NCBI RefSeq assembly: GCF_910592395.1
Contig: NC_088312.1
Location: 9,858,001-9,922,000, forward strand
Length of the DNA stretch: 64,000 bases
Direction: 5' to 3'
Origin: Lineus longissimus
Taxonomy: Eukaryota > Nemertea > Pilidiophora > Heteronemertea > Lineidae
The notes beneath the pieces were generated by a model that did no database searches, was not told the DNA's origin, and worked only from the letters and a program-made list of their open reading frames with translations. The position numbers and the translations under genes were made by a program. Below, in pieces: positions 23,390 through 36,607 of the stretch (position 1 is its first letter; each line of letters starts with the position of its first letter).

Positions 23390-25560
23390 AGGAATAATCC
23401 CCTGTCTTTCCCATCGTGTGGTCTGTGTAGCAGGAGTAATCGTCCCCAGTCTTTCATTACCGATGGCTGGTGTAACAGTAGGCAAAGTCCTCTGTCTTTT
23501 CCAACTTAAGGTCTGTGAGGCAGGAGTAATCGTCCCCAGTCTTTCACAAGCGATGGCTGGTGTAACAGGAGGAATAATCCCCTGTCTTTCCCAACGTGTT
23601 GTCTGTGTAGCAGGAGTAATCGTCTCCAGTCTTTCCCAGCCGATGACTGGTGTAACAGGAGGAATAATCCCATGTCTTTCCCAACGTGTGGTCTGTGTAG
23701 CAGGAGTAATCGTCTCCAGTCTTTCAAGACGGATGGCTGGTGTAACAGGAGGAATAATCCCCTGTCTTTCCCAACGTGTGGTCTGTGTAGCAGGAGTAAT
23801 CGTCTCCAGTCTTTCACATCCGATGGCTGGTGTATCAGGAGGAATAATCCCCTGTCTTTCCCAACGTGTGGTCTGTGTAGCAGGAGTAATCGTCTCCAGT
23901 CTTTCACAACCGATGGCTGGTGTAACAGGAGGAAGCATCCCCTGTCTTTCCCAACGTGTGGTCTGTGGAGCAGGAGTAATCGTCTCCAGTCTTTCACATC
24001 CGATGGCTGGTGTAACAGGAGGAAGCATCCCCTGTCTTTCCCAACGTGTGGTCTGTGTAGCAGGATTAATCGTCTCCAGGGCTTCACATCCGATGGCTGG
24101 TGTAACAGGAGGAATCATCTCCTGTCTTTCCCAACGTGTGGTCTGTGTAGCAGGAGTAATCGTCTCCAGTCTTTCACATCCGATGGCTGGTGTAACAGGA
24201 GGAAGCATCCCCTGTCTTTCCCAACGTGTAGTCTGTGTAGCAGGAGCAATCGTCTCCAGTCTTTCACATCCGATGGCTGGTGTAACTGGAGGAATCATCC
24301 CCTGTCTTTCCCAACGTGTGGTCTGTGTAGCAGGAGTAATCGTCCCCAGTCTTTCACAACCGATGACTGGTGTAACAGGAGGAATAACCCCCTGTCTTTC
24401 CCAACGTGTTGCCTGTGTAGCAGGAGTAATCGTCTCCGGTGGTTGGTGTAACAGGAGGCATAGTCATCTGTCTTTTCCAACTTAAGGTCTGTGTAGCAGG
24501 AGTAATCGTCTTCAGTCTTTCACAAAGGATGGCTGGTGTAACAGGAGGCATAGTCCCCTTTCTTTTCCAAGTGAAGGTTTGTGTAGCAGGAGTAATCGTC
24601 CCCAGTCTTTCACAAAGGATGGCTGGTGTAACAGGAGGAATAATCTCCTGACTTTCCCATCGTGTGGCCTGTGTAGCAGGAGTAATCGTCTCCAGTCTTT
24701 CACAAAGGATGGCTGGTGTAACAGGAGGAATAATCCCCTGACTTTCCCATTGTGTGGTATGTGTAGCAGGAGTAATCGCCTCCAGTCTTTCACATCCGAT
24801 GGCTGGTGTAACAGGAGGCATAGTCCCCTGTCTTTTCCAACTTAAGGTCTGTGTAGCAGGAGTGATCATCTCCAGTCTTTCACAACGGATGGCTGGTGTA
24901 ACAGGAGGCATAGTCCCCTGTCTTTTCAAACCGAAGGTCTGTGTAGCAGGAGTAATCGTCTCCAGTTTTTCACAACCGATGACTGGTGTAAGAGGAGGAA
25001 TAATCCCCTGTCTTTCCCAACGTGTGGTATGTGTAGCAGGAGTAATCGTCTCCAGTCTTTCACAACCGATGGCTGGTGTAACAGGAGGAATAATCCCGTC
25101 ATTCCCAACGTGTGGTATGTGTAGCAGGAATAATCGCCTCCAGTCTTTCACAACCGATGGCTGGTGTAACAGGAGGCATAGTCCCCTGTCTTTTCCAATT
25201 TAAGGTCTGTGTAGCAGGAGTAATCGTCCCCAGTCTTTCACAACCACTGGCTGGTGCAACAGGAGGAATAATTCCCTGTCTTTTCAAACCTAAGGTCTGT
25301 GTAGCAGGAGAAATCGTCTCCAGTTTTTCACAACCGATGGCTGGTGTAACAGGAGGTATAGTCCCCTGTCTTTTCCAACGTGTGGTCTGTGTAGCAGGAG
25401 TAATCGTCCCCAGTCTTTCACAACGGATGGCTGGTGTAACAGGAAACAGCTTCCCCTGCCCTTCACAACCTGTGGCTGATGTATCAGACAAAATGGCCCC
25501 CAAATGTTCACAACTTGTGGTTTGGCTAGCAGAAGGACTCATCACCTTTCATTCACAAAA

Positions 25561-28365
25561 TGATAACTGCCCACCCAAGGCGCATTTCATACAGCTGTGT
25601 CCACACGACCCCTGACAACCAACAGGTTAGAAACCTGGCAACACCAGATATTGATCGGATCAGGGTAGGAAAATCATGCCACAGGAATCAGGCCAGGTGC
25701 GCTATATCATTGGCAAATAATCAACACTCCAGTTATACAGTAGCTAAATTTAGTGTGTCACTTTCATACAAAGAACGCCAGAGTATGGTCCATCCTGAGA
25801 TTCAGGGTTTTGATACTCCTACCTCGTGGGAGGGGGGAGTATATTGAAACCACTGTGCCAGGATGGAGCATGGTGAGGCCTCTCAATTACCATCTTGACC
25901 ACCAAGATATTTGCATCTATTGCCTAGAAACGAGACCATGAGGTTCAGGATGCTCAATTACATCACATGGGACACACCCTGCTTTCCACAATTTGAACTT
26001 ATTTTCCCGTGATTTCATTGTGTTTGCGCAGGACATTAGTCTTCTGCGCCAAAATCAGTCTTCCTCAGGCATAATCTGATCATGAGACTAGCTTGATGTC
26101 TGATGATATTCAAAAGAGCATATTTAACCATTTTAAAACCCAGAAAACACATTAGGAGGGACAAATAAATGTCACATCGCAATTTTTCAGACCCTCTTTG
26201 TATGGGGACGGTGTGTATTTAGTGTAAAGAGAGCCTTTATGGTTTAACATGGCAGTAAATTTTAAGAACCCTACAAAAGATTTTAAAGATAAAAAGTTGT
26301 GGCCACTACAATCATAGAAAGTTCTTGATTTATTATTTAGCGCCACAAGCATTTATTACTAGAGCATGGTTATTTAGATAGAATGGCTCTTAGAACACTA
26401 TATATTGTACTGTATAATAGGTAAACAGGTAAATATTTTCCCTGTCGGCAAGTAACCTACCCGGGCTCGTTTATTGAACCACAACAAAAGTAAGACATGC
26501 ATACATTAGTCCCAGTGTTTTTCTCGTTCACTAGAGATTTGGCAACGCTTAAACTCTGTACTCGTCCGAGGACCGAGGTAGTCTGCCCGCCAATGTTTTG
26601 TTAGACATAATGTCACTATCTCCCTGTGATAGCACAACATCCTTCTGCTGATCAATGAGTTCAGAATGCATAACACATTGTATGTGTCGAGGGTAATATA
26701 TCACTGGCCATGGGTTGAATTCATGTCTCGTGCTTTCTCTTTGTGTGTTCACTCATTGATGGTCAGCCTGGTGAATAGTGAGAATGGTAAATGACACATG
26801 TAGGTCATAGTCACGGTTCTCATGCCTTTACTTGTAAGTAAACATCACAATGGTGACTATGGTCACAAGTACATAAGAACAAACAACTGTGGCAGGGCCT
26901 CTTCTACAATAAATATCACATTCAAGTTATAAAGCTAAGCCGAGGAGAAAATGTCAGCCTGGATAAGACCTTTGGTAGCAATGGCAGAGAATGATTCCTA
27001 ATCAGCTTTGAGCATTGCTAAGGTTGTATTTTCACTTTCGCCACAGCAGCCACAATATGTTAACGGCTGACTGAATCTGTTAACGGCTGACTGAATCAGT
27101 CCAGATAAATTTGCAGTGTCTGTTATGAGGCCTGTGCAACCCTCAATAGCTCAATTGATTTTGTGCACCTATGTCAGTACAATAGTAATGTTTTGTTTAT
27201 TTTAGGCATCAGCAATGACAAATGACCTGCCTGATCAAGCAAAGATTGGCTAAGCACTGGACGTAGGACCTACATGTACTGCCGGGTTCATTTTGCTTAT
27301 TCCTGAAAAACACAATGAAAGGACAACTGGTTTTTGAAGGACGCCCAGTTTGCCCGATTGGCAACTTGACCTGAAGCATCAAAATCGACCACTGTACTGG
27401 ACAAGTCATTGTCGTTATTAACTTCAGGTTTAAGGTCCCCGTCATCCTCGAATTCATTTTCAGGACTCAGTGGACTCAGGTCAAGTACTTATGCCATTGT
27501 GAACATCCTGTCCAAGATAACACACACTTGGACGCCTTCTCAAGTCCAAGTGAGGACAAGGGGACCTACATGTATGACATACCTGGCAAGATACTGAAAA
27601 CCCCTTTATATTTGTGAGCCTAATATTTTAGTGACACTGAGAGGGGGCACAAGCGCAAACTTTGGGGCACGAAAAGGCATCCCAGAGTCACTGATCAGTA
27701 AAGAGGCAAAATGAGTCCAGATGTCCTCTTTTGATGGAAGGGGAGTCTACCAAAGATTTCAGTGAGAAAGATGAGATGGACATTGTGCTTGATAGATAAT
27801 TTTTTAAAACAAAAGTTGATACACTCATCCAGATTTTCAACATGTGTCCTAACTCGCTAAGGAAATGCTGCAATATCCAAATTAAAGCGTGAAGGCCTGA
27901 CAGGCTGATGACGTGCGTTAAGAGAGATAATACACAGTGGATTAATACGCAAGCATCTCTACTCACTACAAACATACATCAAAATGGATGAATCACATCA
28001 AATATAAGTACATCTTTGTTAACATATCAGTGATGGAAATATAAGTATCTTTGTTAACATATCAGTACACAAGTTACCGTCGAAAAATACACCATGCATT
28101 TGTTATGATTTCGTGACGAGACAGAAAAAAATGTGATGCTTTTGCTGCGAACGACTTCCAGTTACATGTTGTGTGTCACATGTTCTTTTATCACGGGCAT
28201 TTTCAATGTCCCCCATCGTTTATCACTTGATGGCAACACACTGCTTTCACTAGCACACTGGACGGAGGAAGTCTGGACGCAACAAAATGGTCTAGATTCA
28301 GAGTTGATGATGGCCAGAAACGTCTGGCAGTTGCGAGAATGCTACATGAAGGAGATACGTACATG
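25561..28365. other. Intergenic region
   Basis: No gene is supported. Small tandem duplications occur, for example a 20-bp doublet near 27058-27097 (GTTAACGGCTGACTGAATC) and a roughly 35-bp doublet near 28000-28072 (CTTTGTTAACATATCAGT). Open frames are short and not protein-like. Confidence 0.4.
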
Positions 28366-28529
28366 TACAGTAGATCCTCTCTATTAAGGAAACCCTCGGG
28401 ACTTACAAGTGCTGTCCATAATAGAGAGGTGTCCAGATTGGAGAGGTGAACTCGAATGGGAACAACTAATTTGGGACCAAAACTAGTGTCCTTAATAGAA
28501 AGGTGTCCGCTAAGGGGGGTTCCACTGTA
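28366..28529. mobile_element. TA-type MITE, copy 3
   Basis: It runs from TACAGTAGATCCTCTCTA to GGGTTCCACTGTA, flanked by TA. The inside carries the family blocks AATAGAGAGGTGTCC, AATTTGGGACCAAAACTAG and GTGTCCGCTAAGG. It is the intergenic copy and similar in length to the intact copy at 9604-9783. Confidence 0.8.
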
Positions 28530-29039
28530 CATTAAATTCAATGAATATGAAGTCCTACTTATAAGTTAAACTCAGAATGCCAGTGTATTATGCTGATACA
28601 TACAACTATAATAATATTTTAACTTAAACAAGATAAACTTTATATACATTTGTAAAGTTATCAGGAACAAAAAAGGTTAAAAAATTAAAATACGACTCAA
28701 GAGCTTATGTAAATACCAGTACTGGCCCAATTTGCGACACCAAATAAATATGTCTGTACATTTCCATACACAGGCATACTTGATTGTTTAGGCGCATTTA
28801 TACATGACTGCAGCAGTGTTTAATCAATGATGTTGATGATTACTTCACCGGAGGAGATCACTTTTAAACTTTTGAATAATCAATGTATTCATCATATCAT
28901 GTAGAAGTACATGTATGAAAGATGCAAATTGTTCAAATGCTACCGACGGTGTACTTCAAAACTTATCAGATTTATACATTTAAACTATGTGTAAGAGAAC
29001 CCCCTTGATTCCTTTAAGTACCTAAAACTATTTACAAGG

Positions 29040-29365
29040 GAGATCAGTGGCCTAGTGCTTAGAGCGACGGGCTCATAACCAGTTGAGGTGGCAGGTTTGA
29101 CTCCAGAAAGGATTACTGCTGTTTCATCTTTGTGTGCTTGAGCAAGGCACTTTCATGGTCACCAACTTCCTGCTCTCTAACCAAGAGATGCTAGTCCGGA
29201 GTGCTGCAGTTGGATCTGTACTAATGCTCCCAGAGATCAAGAGTGGAGACTGGGTGAATGATGAATGTCCAGGCTAATAGCAAGGGGAAATATGAGACTC
29301 TCTGAGCGTCTGAAACCAGTTTGATTAGCGCGATGTAAGTCTCATACATCATTATAACTCAAGCA
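29040..29365 (+). mobile_element. tRNA-derived SINE
   Basis: The head resembles a tRNA gene, with an A-box-like TGGCCTAGTGCTTAGAGCG and a B-box-like GGTTTGACTCC. It is followed by a conserved body containing TGCTTGAGCAAGGCACTTT, a sequence common in the central domain of marine animal SINEs. It is transcribed by RNA polymerase III and moved by LINE machinery in the general family model. The 3' end is only approximate. Confidence 0.65.
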
Positions 29366-29890
29366 TGGAGCTATTTTCAAAACAACACTTGCCCAGCAAG
29401 AAAAACCACCAGTTTATGTCAATTATCATAATGATTGAATGGATGAATCCATTTAACTTCGTTTGATGAAATAAATCACAAAAAAAACCAAACATCAATT
29501 CTATTGCCTCCAAGGGAGCTTATGATTGTAAAGGACTTTAGTATACGTAAAACAACAGAATGCCATCATTACGTCTTCATGTCATTAGCATTCTTAACTC
29601 GTTTAATGGTCAGAAAACTGACGAGCAATCTAGATTAAAAGCTGCCTAAGTTGCTTTTGTGACAGTATCTTTTTTTGATTATTCCTATAATTTTTGATTT
29701 CTCCTATCTAGTGAGACTAGTGAGAGATCACTTCTTACAAAATGACAAAATAAAAGATCTAGTGAGTAACACAATTCTGAACCAAATTGTTTCCAATATC
29801 ATAAAATAATCATACCAATAAGTATACCAGCTTCATGATGACACCAATTGCCCAATGATGAGGATAATGAGGATTGCCCAATGATGAGGA

Positions 29891-30016
29891 CTTTCAAGTC
29901 CCTCCTAAAGGCCCACCTTTTTGCAGGTGTCTTTGGGGAAAAAAGCGCTCTAGAATACCCTCACGCTGAGTAATTGGAGCGCTATACAAATGCCAACATT
30001 GATTGATTGATTGATG
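29891..30016 (+). mobile_element. Short LINE 3' fragment, second copy
   Basis: It shares AAGTCCCTCCTAAAGGCCCA and GGAGCGCTATACAAATGCCA with the element at 14700-15060 and ends in a clean (ATTG)n tail. Only the last about 125 bp are present, so it is a very short 5'-truncated insertion. The TGCCCAATGATGAGGA repeat just upstream (about 29849-29889) may be related to the insertion. Confidence 0.75.
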
Positions 30017-30322
30017 ATTATGATGGTGATATGCCCCAAAAGTAGGAGCTTTCTTATCCTTAGTTTTCTGCTTCAGCTGAAGCCCAGAATCAAATCATTA
30101 ACTACACTATGGGTACTACAATAATTAGCAAATATACACATTTTACATGACAACAAGTTTAAGTACAGGACGTACCAAAAACAACGATCTCATGATGCCA
30201 TCCACTGTCATAGCAAGCCCAGACAATTAATATAAGTTTAAATCATCACTAGCAAATCAGCTTACCCGCAGGCAAAATTTGATCATTGCTTTTTTTACAC
30301 TCTGTAAAGTTCAGATCAACAA

Positions 30323-31967
30323 TTATCTTGCAAAGTTGAGGTCATAATGAGAGCCGGCCACCTTGAGGTGTTTAAGAGTTTTAACCAAGGCATCCTGGAA
30401 ATAACACATATCATAATCTATATCATGTTTCTTGCAAATGCGCATAACATCCTCACTGGCCGTGCGCAAGAACTTTCTGCACATGGTCGGGAACAGATGA
30501 TGTTCAATATGATAGTTGAGTCCACCATAGTACCAATCTTGCCACCAGGGGGACTTGATGTTCAAGTTGGTCAGGATCTGCACAACATACCAGCTGGATG
30601 AGTGGAACTCGTCGATCGTTGCGAACATTTTACAGTAGTGGCTGAGGATCAACTGGAAGTGAAGCCAGCCTTCGAACGTCGCCGCGATGAAGTAGAACGT
30701 GGCAACCTCACCCCAGGTTGGGAGGTGCGAGAGCAGGGTGATCATCCAGGTCCAGTGGATCGCCCAGCCCACCCACTCGTACCAGCGGCGCTCAAGACGG
30801 AAACTATCCAGCATGATTTCATAGCGTCCGATCAAGACAACAGCTGGGATGAAGGTGATGTGTTGAATCTTGATCATATAGTAAGCCAGTTTACCCTTGA
30901 AGAGTGGGAAAAGTTTGGTGTTCTGTGCCCAGGACAACTCCCACATTTGCGGGTCGGCCCACTGTTTGACTGCATCGACGGTGTTGGTCAGCCCATGATG
31001 TAGGATATGTTCATCTCTCCACCAGTGGGCGCTGATCCCAAAGCAGGAGGTCCCAAACATAACGCCGAAGAAACGATCCTTCAAGCGATTACGGAATACT
31101 TGACTGTGCATGAAGTCATGCATAATGAGGGCGCTTTGTTGCCAAAAAAATGTCAACAGAACTGCACCGAGCATGTGCATTAGCCACGAATCAAAGCAAC
31201 ACACGCAGGTGAAGAACGACGCCATTAACGTAAATGTGAAAATAGCCTTCTTGACGTAGTAGGAAAATTCTGTTGTATAGTAGCCCTTCTTTTTGTGTTC
31301 TTCGATCAGTTGAACGATTTCTGCATCAGCTGGGTGCCGGACAGGAACTTGATACGTTCCGACAGGCTTACGGTGTTTCAAGACGACGTCCTTGTGACCG
31401 TAAGCATGGAATATGGACGTGGCATCCTGACCAATGAAATGTTCAAGAATTGGACCGCCAGGATGATGAGGAATGAAGTTGGTGACGTCATACCATTTGC
31501 CGTCAATGCCGACTAGTTTTCGATCTTCACGTTCATGATGGTCAATATCGGAGATGAGATTGTCATGTTGTGTTGTCCGATGACGGACTTCGGTCGGCGT
31601 TGGAGTCATTATGTTCTGCAAAGAGAGAAACAAGGGACATTTTTAAAACAGGCCACAACAAAACAAGCAAAGGGTAGGAAATACATTGATTATTTCCTCG
31701 AATTTTGAGCCTGAGGTCTGAAAAAGAGCAATTTATCAATGAACTTAATCATTCAAAGAAGATATCACAAAATCGGACTCAACACTAAAATCAAAACTGA
31801 CCAAGAACAGCGAAATCCTGCACCTATATCACACATGACACATGTATTTCTTGCCAAAAAGGCTGAAAATTTACACATGACATCACTCACTCCTTGATCA
31901 GTACCAGCCTTACCTCAGCGTGACACTCCGAGTCTGATCCTACAGATGATGTATCGTCTTCCCCCAT
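30323..31967 (-). CDS. Front-end fatty acid desaturase with N-terminal cytochrome b5 domain
   Basis: Two coding exons: 31967-31914 (18 codons, ATG at 31967) and 31615-30323 (stop TAA). The first ends with a GTAAGG donor; the second follows a TTTGCAG acceptor, in phase, giving 448 residues. If the first exon is skipped, an ATG at 31609 could start a 428-residue form. Residues about 50-115 form cytochrome b5 with the haem motif HPGG (69-72) and a second likely haem ligand at H92. Membrane segments follow, with histidine boxes HDFMH (184-188), HILHH (221-225) and HIEHH (387-391). These enzymes insert double bonds between an existing one and the carboxyl end of fatty acyl chains, in the ER, taking electrons through the fused b5. 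The third box normally starts with Gln (QIEHH) in FADS-type delta-5/6 enzymes; here it is His. Regioselectivity cannot be read from the sequence. The unspliced body of about 430 codons resembles a retro-copy-like or intron-poor structure. Confidence 0.93.
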
Positions 31968-34900
31968 TTAGTTCCCAAATTATCACGATCTTGTCTCTCA
32001 ATAACGATTGTAACTGAAGTGAAATCTCCTGTTAAAAGATTCCCTTATCAATCAAAATCTTGATTCAAAGTTGACCAAAGGTATGTCTGGTGACCGTAGG
32101 TGACCCATTTCTTGGTTACATTACGGTGAAGCATGACGCACTGCTTATTTTTAAATGCGTAGGGTAACTTTGAAGAATCAATAATTAATGAACTACTTCA
32201 GTTTACTTAGCCCAGAATGATGTTGAATGTATGTGCAATCTATCAGTCATGTAACTGTCAGTAACCTAGATGAGAGAATTCCTTTGATCATTTGGTTGCT
32301 TACAATTGTTCAACTCCTAGTCCTAGCTCTCATGAGGCACCACACATGCTAGAGTGGAATTTTTGGCCATGATCTGGGATTGTGCTTGATGATTTAAGTA
32401 TCAGGGCACCGGCCAGCAATTTAATGTAGGGTGGTCCAATTGAAACTCCTTTACAATTTCTAGAGCAAGCTAGGATGGCTGCCTCTATGGTACGGTGGTA
32501 GGCTGCCGATGTAGGGTGGGCCACCCTGGCAAATGACCTTGTGGACAACCTCAAATTTTTTTGAACCCCACTTGACCCACTTTACGGCCAGTGGCATGAC
32601 CAAGATAAAGCCAGTCTGTCTGGTGTGATAGATAGATAGAGTGGACTTCGGATGCATTCATCCGCCAGATTTATATCTCAAATCCACGTATCTCCTGTTG
32701 ACTCGAGCTTGCTATGTTGAATAATCACCACACAAAGTTCACTACTGATCATCGCCAAACGAAAGCAAAACCGAGGAATCAAAGTCCATGCTTTATCACA
32801 GTGTCATCAAGGCCAAGCAGTTGATTATCCAATGGCAATAAATGAAAACCTACATGTACTAAACAGGAAGTTAAATTTGAATGACATATCATCCCCAATA
32901 ATTTCCTGGTAAAAGAGTCCAAACACTTCAGGAGATTCTTTATGTCAATCAATCTGACAGTAAAAATGCCTTCTTTTGACCTATTCACAGTAAGACAGAA
33001 GACAGGGTCAACAATCCATTACGGAAACAAAATATTGTCCTTGAAATGAAATCGAAATCAGAAGATGGTCAAGTCGGCTGGAATTTGACAATTTTTGACA
33101 TCAACAACTGCCGAGTGCGGACTGAACTATGACAAATATGGGAAGTCAGTTAAGACAGTTTAATTATGGAACGTGTTTACTTGAAGTTACTACATACCTT
33201 GGATTGGACCTGCGAGTGACCTGACTAAGATGGGGAAAAAGACTAGAGTTCATCATGGATGCAGCAATTACATCTACCCAACTATAACCTCATGTCCATG
33301 AGTGGAATGATCAATTCTCTATACACAGATCATGTAGGCCTTTATACACCAAATCATGCCATGCCTTATGCCGATGGGAGTGCTTGACAATTTTAAGAAT
33401 AGTACATAGGCCTTGTCATACGTGTACACAACAAAGTTTTGCAAATCTGTATGTGTTGTACAACGTAGGTCTGTGATGTTCATGGCGACTTATCAACGGT
33501 AAATATCCGTCCTAAAGTCTCCTCCTTTCACAAAAACATAAACTCTGTTGCAGCATATCACCAGTTCACATGACTAATTGATTTTAAATAGAGGACATGC
33601 AAAAAACAATTAGGATTACTCAGTCAGCATTCCATCACAAGCTTGTTGTACACAGCAAACCACCAACAAACAGCCAATAATTATTGCTGTAGTTGATCCC
33701 AGCCATAATTTATTATTGCAGAGTGAGTCCACTGTAAACAATGCTGTATCTTTTCATCTGTGGTGGGTGAACATGACAATGCGTGCAGGGCATGCATGGG
33801 GAACCCGACTGTGCAGGGGACCACGCCAATCTTGGGTAATGCATAGAGTTACGGAAGAACATAGTCATGTGGTGGATACTGAACAGATAGTCTGATTACT
33901 GATAAGCTATGACAGACCAGACAATAATGGAAGTTTGATAATCATGACACAATCATTGGCATTATTATAGCAAGGATACATTTAAATTACTTATCTAAAT
34001 CTATAAACAAGTTATAATTCTATTTCACATTGATTAATAGAACTGGAATTACTGGTTTGCTTTTTTCTTATCACTTTCAAACTAATTCCAGTATAAACCA
34101 CTTATAATTAATTTTAAAAATTTGTGTAACTAGGGAGGGGAGTCAGAAAACTGAGAACAGTACATATTAACTGTGATTTTAATTTTAGACAGAAGTTGAG
34201 AAGGGGATTCGGCCAGAACTGATGCAAAGTCACTGACAAAATCAGAAACAACAAAATACATTACTGACTACTGTCATACTTACATGATCAGCTGATCAAT
34301 TAAGTACAGCTAACTTAGTCTTAAAAGTATCCACAATTGAACGATGAATCCTGAGATCAAAGGCAGTGAATCTGCAATGAAATATTAAAGTTTTGTGTCA
34401 CTGTAGTGTTCAACAATCTTTTCCTTGATGATTTGGAAATTGGAAGTAAAACTTCCTGGTAAATTGGGCCATGCATCGATACCATGAGAGGCATGCGTGT
34501 CTGGCATCTTTTCCCAAACCTGGTCCGAGGTGGTACAGGCATATCTCTTCTCTATCTAGTACCTGGTAAAGAGTCTACATACACGCCGGACGGCTGGGAG
34601 TGTATCAATCATGATAACAATCTCACAATGTAGGCATAGCATTAAAATTGATATGATAGGCCTTCCATGGTCTGGCATGGAGGTCTCCTAATATTAAAAG
34701 CCTACGGTACATGCATGCATCCATCCAATAGTGATACCAGACAGAAACTAAATTACTGAGTGCCATACCCACCCGCCCATCAGCACCAAATTCAGACATG
34801 TCTGGAATTTTATTGCCATTCTATAACAAATCATGTAACACCATGCAATGCATGCACAGTACATGCACACACTACAGTGACAATACATAACATGTACATG

Positions 34901-36607
34901 GCAGAAAATGCGCCTTCTTTCTACTAAGTTTATGAAGAACAAGAACCTTGAATTACCTGTAAAAGTACTCAGATAGATTCCCTGAACTTAGTCGTTTCAG
35001 CAGATATATTCTCAATTATGATTCAATGGCTTATTCTAGCACAAAAATTGAAAAATTAGTCGGCAAAAATTGGAAGACCGAGCCTTGTCAAAATAAAGCC
35101 GGTGATCGAGACTCTACCCGGCTGCGATAGACGGCGCTGTTGAAGGTTGGGCGTGGTCCAGTCCACTATTGGGTGGGTGGAAGGCTACCTTCCACAGCAG
35201 AGCATCACCCATTGCACTATCTGACCTGCTCAACTTAAAGATTCTTTCATATACAAAATCAATTGATTTAGCCCATGTTCTGGCTCTGCTCAGGTCCCTG
35301 CATATCTTTCCTTATCTAATGCATTTCTCCCCTTTAGCCTCTGGGGTGGCCTGTATCTTGCAAGAAATTTGGAGAAGACCATCTTGATTGTCCACCAAGA
35401 TTTTCTCTTTGAGATCAAGTTAGCAACGGACAGAGCAAATAAAAAGCCAACCATCATATAAACATCATCAGCATTTTATTCCAAATGACACTCAACTGTT
35501 ACAGTAATCTATAAATGATACAAATGTAACGAGAGCAGGCAGGTAGAAACTTGATAACTTTCCAAAGCTTCAAAAAGACTTGTAGCTTGATATTGATATT
35601 AACAAATATGGATTAGAGAATCTAATCTAATCTAATCTGTACTTGTTAATTCGAGCCAGCAGGCTTTCTTCAGGCAAAATTGGTACCATGACACCAGAAG
35701 CTAACTGTAAGTGGTACCATGACAAGAACACCAACAAGCTTACAGTAAGCAAAGAATGCCGCCAAGAATGTAAAACAGATGAGGTGGTGCCATGACACCA
35801 TCAGCAGGTTTACTACAGTACAGCTGAACGGTAAAATGACACCAGTAGGCTTATTGTTGGTGAAGTGGTTCAACAAAGAACTCAAGTAGGCCTACTGCCG
35901 TTAAATCGATCACTACAACGACAACGTATCGCCCTGCATTTGGGTCTTTGCAGTCTAGAAGGGTACAAATTTATCAAATTCATGTATGGAATGAAGGCCT
36001 ACTAAGCAGGTTTATATAGTTAATTTCATACAATTATTATATCATTACTGATAAAAAGTGTGATGGGAAAACAACTCTAACAATCTTTGTCATGTGTCGA
36101 CATCTATATACACACTGAAGTCAACAATTTACAGTAAATACAAGAAATCTATGTACAAGGACACTCAGCGCAAGTGGTAGGAAACTGACAACCATCATTA
36201 TAAACTGATAGCCGATGGTAATCCACAGTATTATTTTCCACAATGCATACAAATAACACTATGTAGAAAACAATATTAAAATCCTTATCATTTTACAACC
36301 AAAAGCACTCGCAAATTATCTGAATAGTTATTTACATTCATCAGAAAACAAATTCAGCTTGAAGCTAGCACATAAAACAAATATATACCAATAGAACTAA
36401 AAGTTTTCAATCATATTTACAAACATTCACTCTGACCAAAACTACATAACTCTGATTGGTGTTGTTGTGGGGGCAATCCGTCTGGATAACATCGCTCCTT
36501 CGTGAAGTCTGAAGTGAAGAAGTTGTAATCTATCTTCAAAATTACGTGACCATTTCTAACTAGAACATTTCCATCATTCACTCATTTCCAAAAGCAAATT
36601 CACCCCA
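31968..36607. other. Intergenic DNA between the desaturase and WDTC1
   Basis: No gene is supported. The right part probably belongs to the WDTC1 3' UTR: a minus-strand AATAAA occurs at 35480-35475, about 2.1 kb beyond the WDTC1 stop. A short TCTAA microsatellite lies near 35619-35638. The left part should contain the desaturase promoter. Confidence 0.4.

Larger units (their letters stand above)
19467..25560. repeat. Large minisatellite: 90-bp unit built from two related 45-bp halves
   Basis: The core (about 20820-25440) is roughly 50 copies of a 90-bp unit. Its halves begin GGCTGGTGTAACAGGAGGAA and GGTCTGTGTAGCAGGAGTAA and match at about 32 of 45 positions, so the unit is a dimer of an older 45-bp repeat. 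Another variant carries CTTTTCCAACTTAAGG. Units at both edges (19467-19501, 20430-20800, 25440-25560) are diverged while the middle is homogeneous, as expected from unequal exchange. Between about 21875 and 23389 the units run on the opposite strand. Because 90 is divisible by three and the unit has few stops, frames stay open on both strands for 100-450 codons. Differences between units fall at all codon positions and some units contain a stop, so I treat it as non-coding. Confidence 0.9.

Noticed and set aside
19467-25560. CRISPR-like array
   Set aside because: The 90-bp units are contiguous with no unique spacers, and the context is a eukaryotic genome.
30347-31003. Plus-strand open frames opposite the desaturase
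   Set aside because: They are shadows of the strongly supported minus-strand coding sequence.
31610-31633. Upstream extension of the desaturase frame (FLSLQNI before the 31609 ATG)
   Set aside because: It would begin at TTG and reads through a TTTGCAG splice acceptor; the spliced first exon at 31914-31967 gives a proper ATG in phase.
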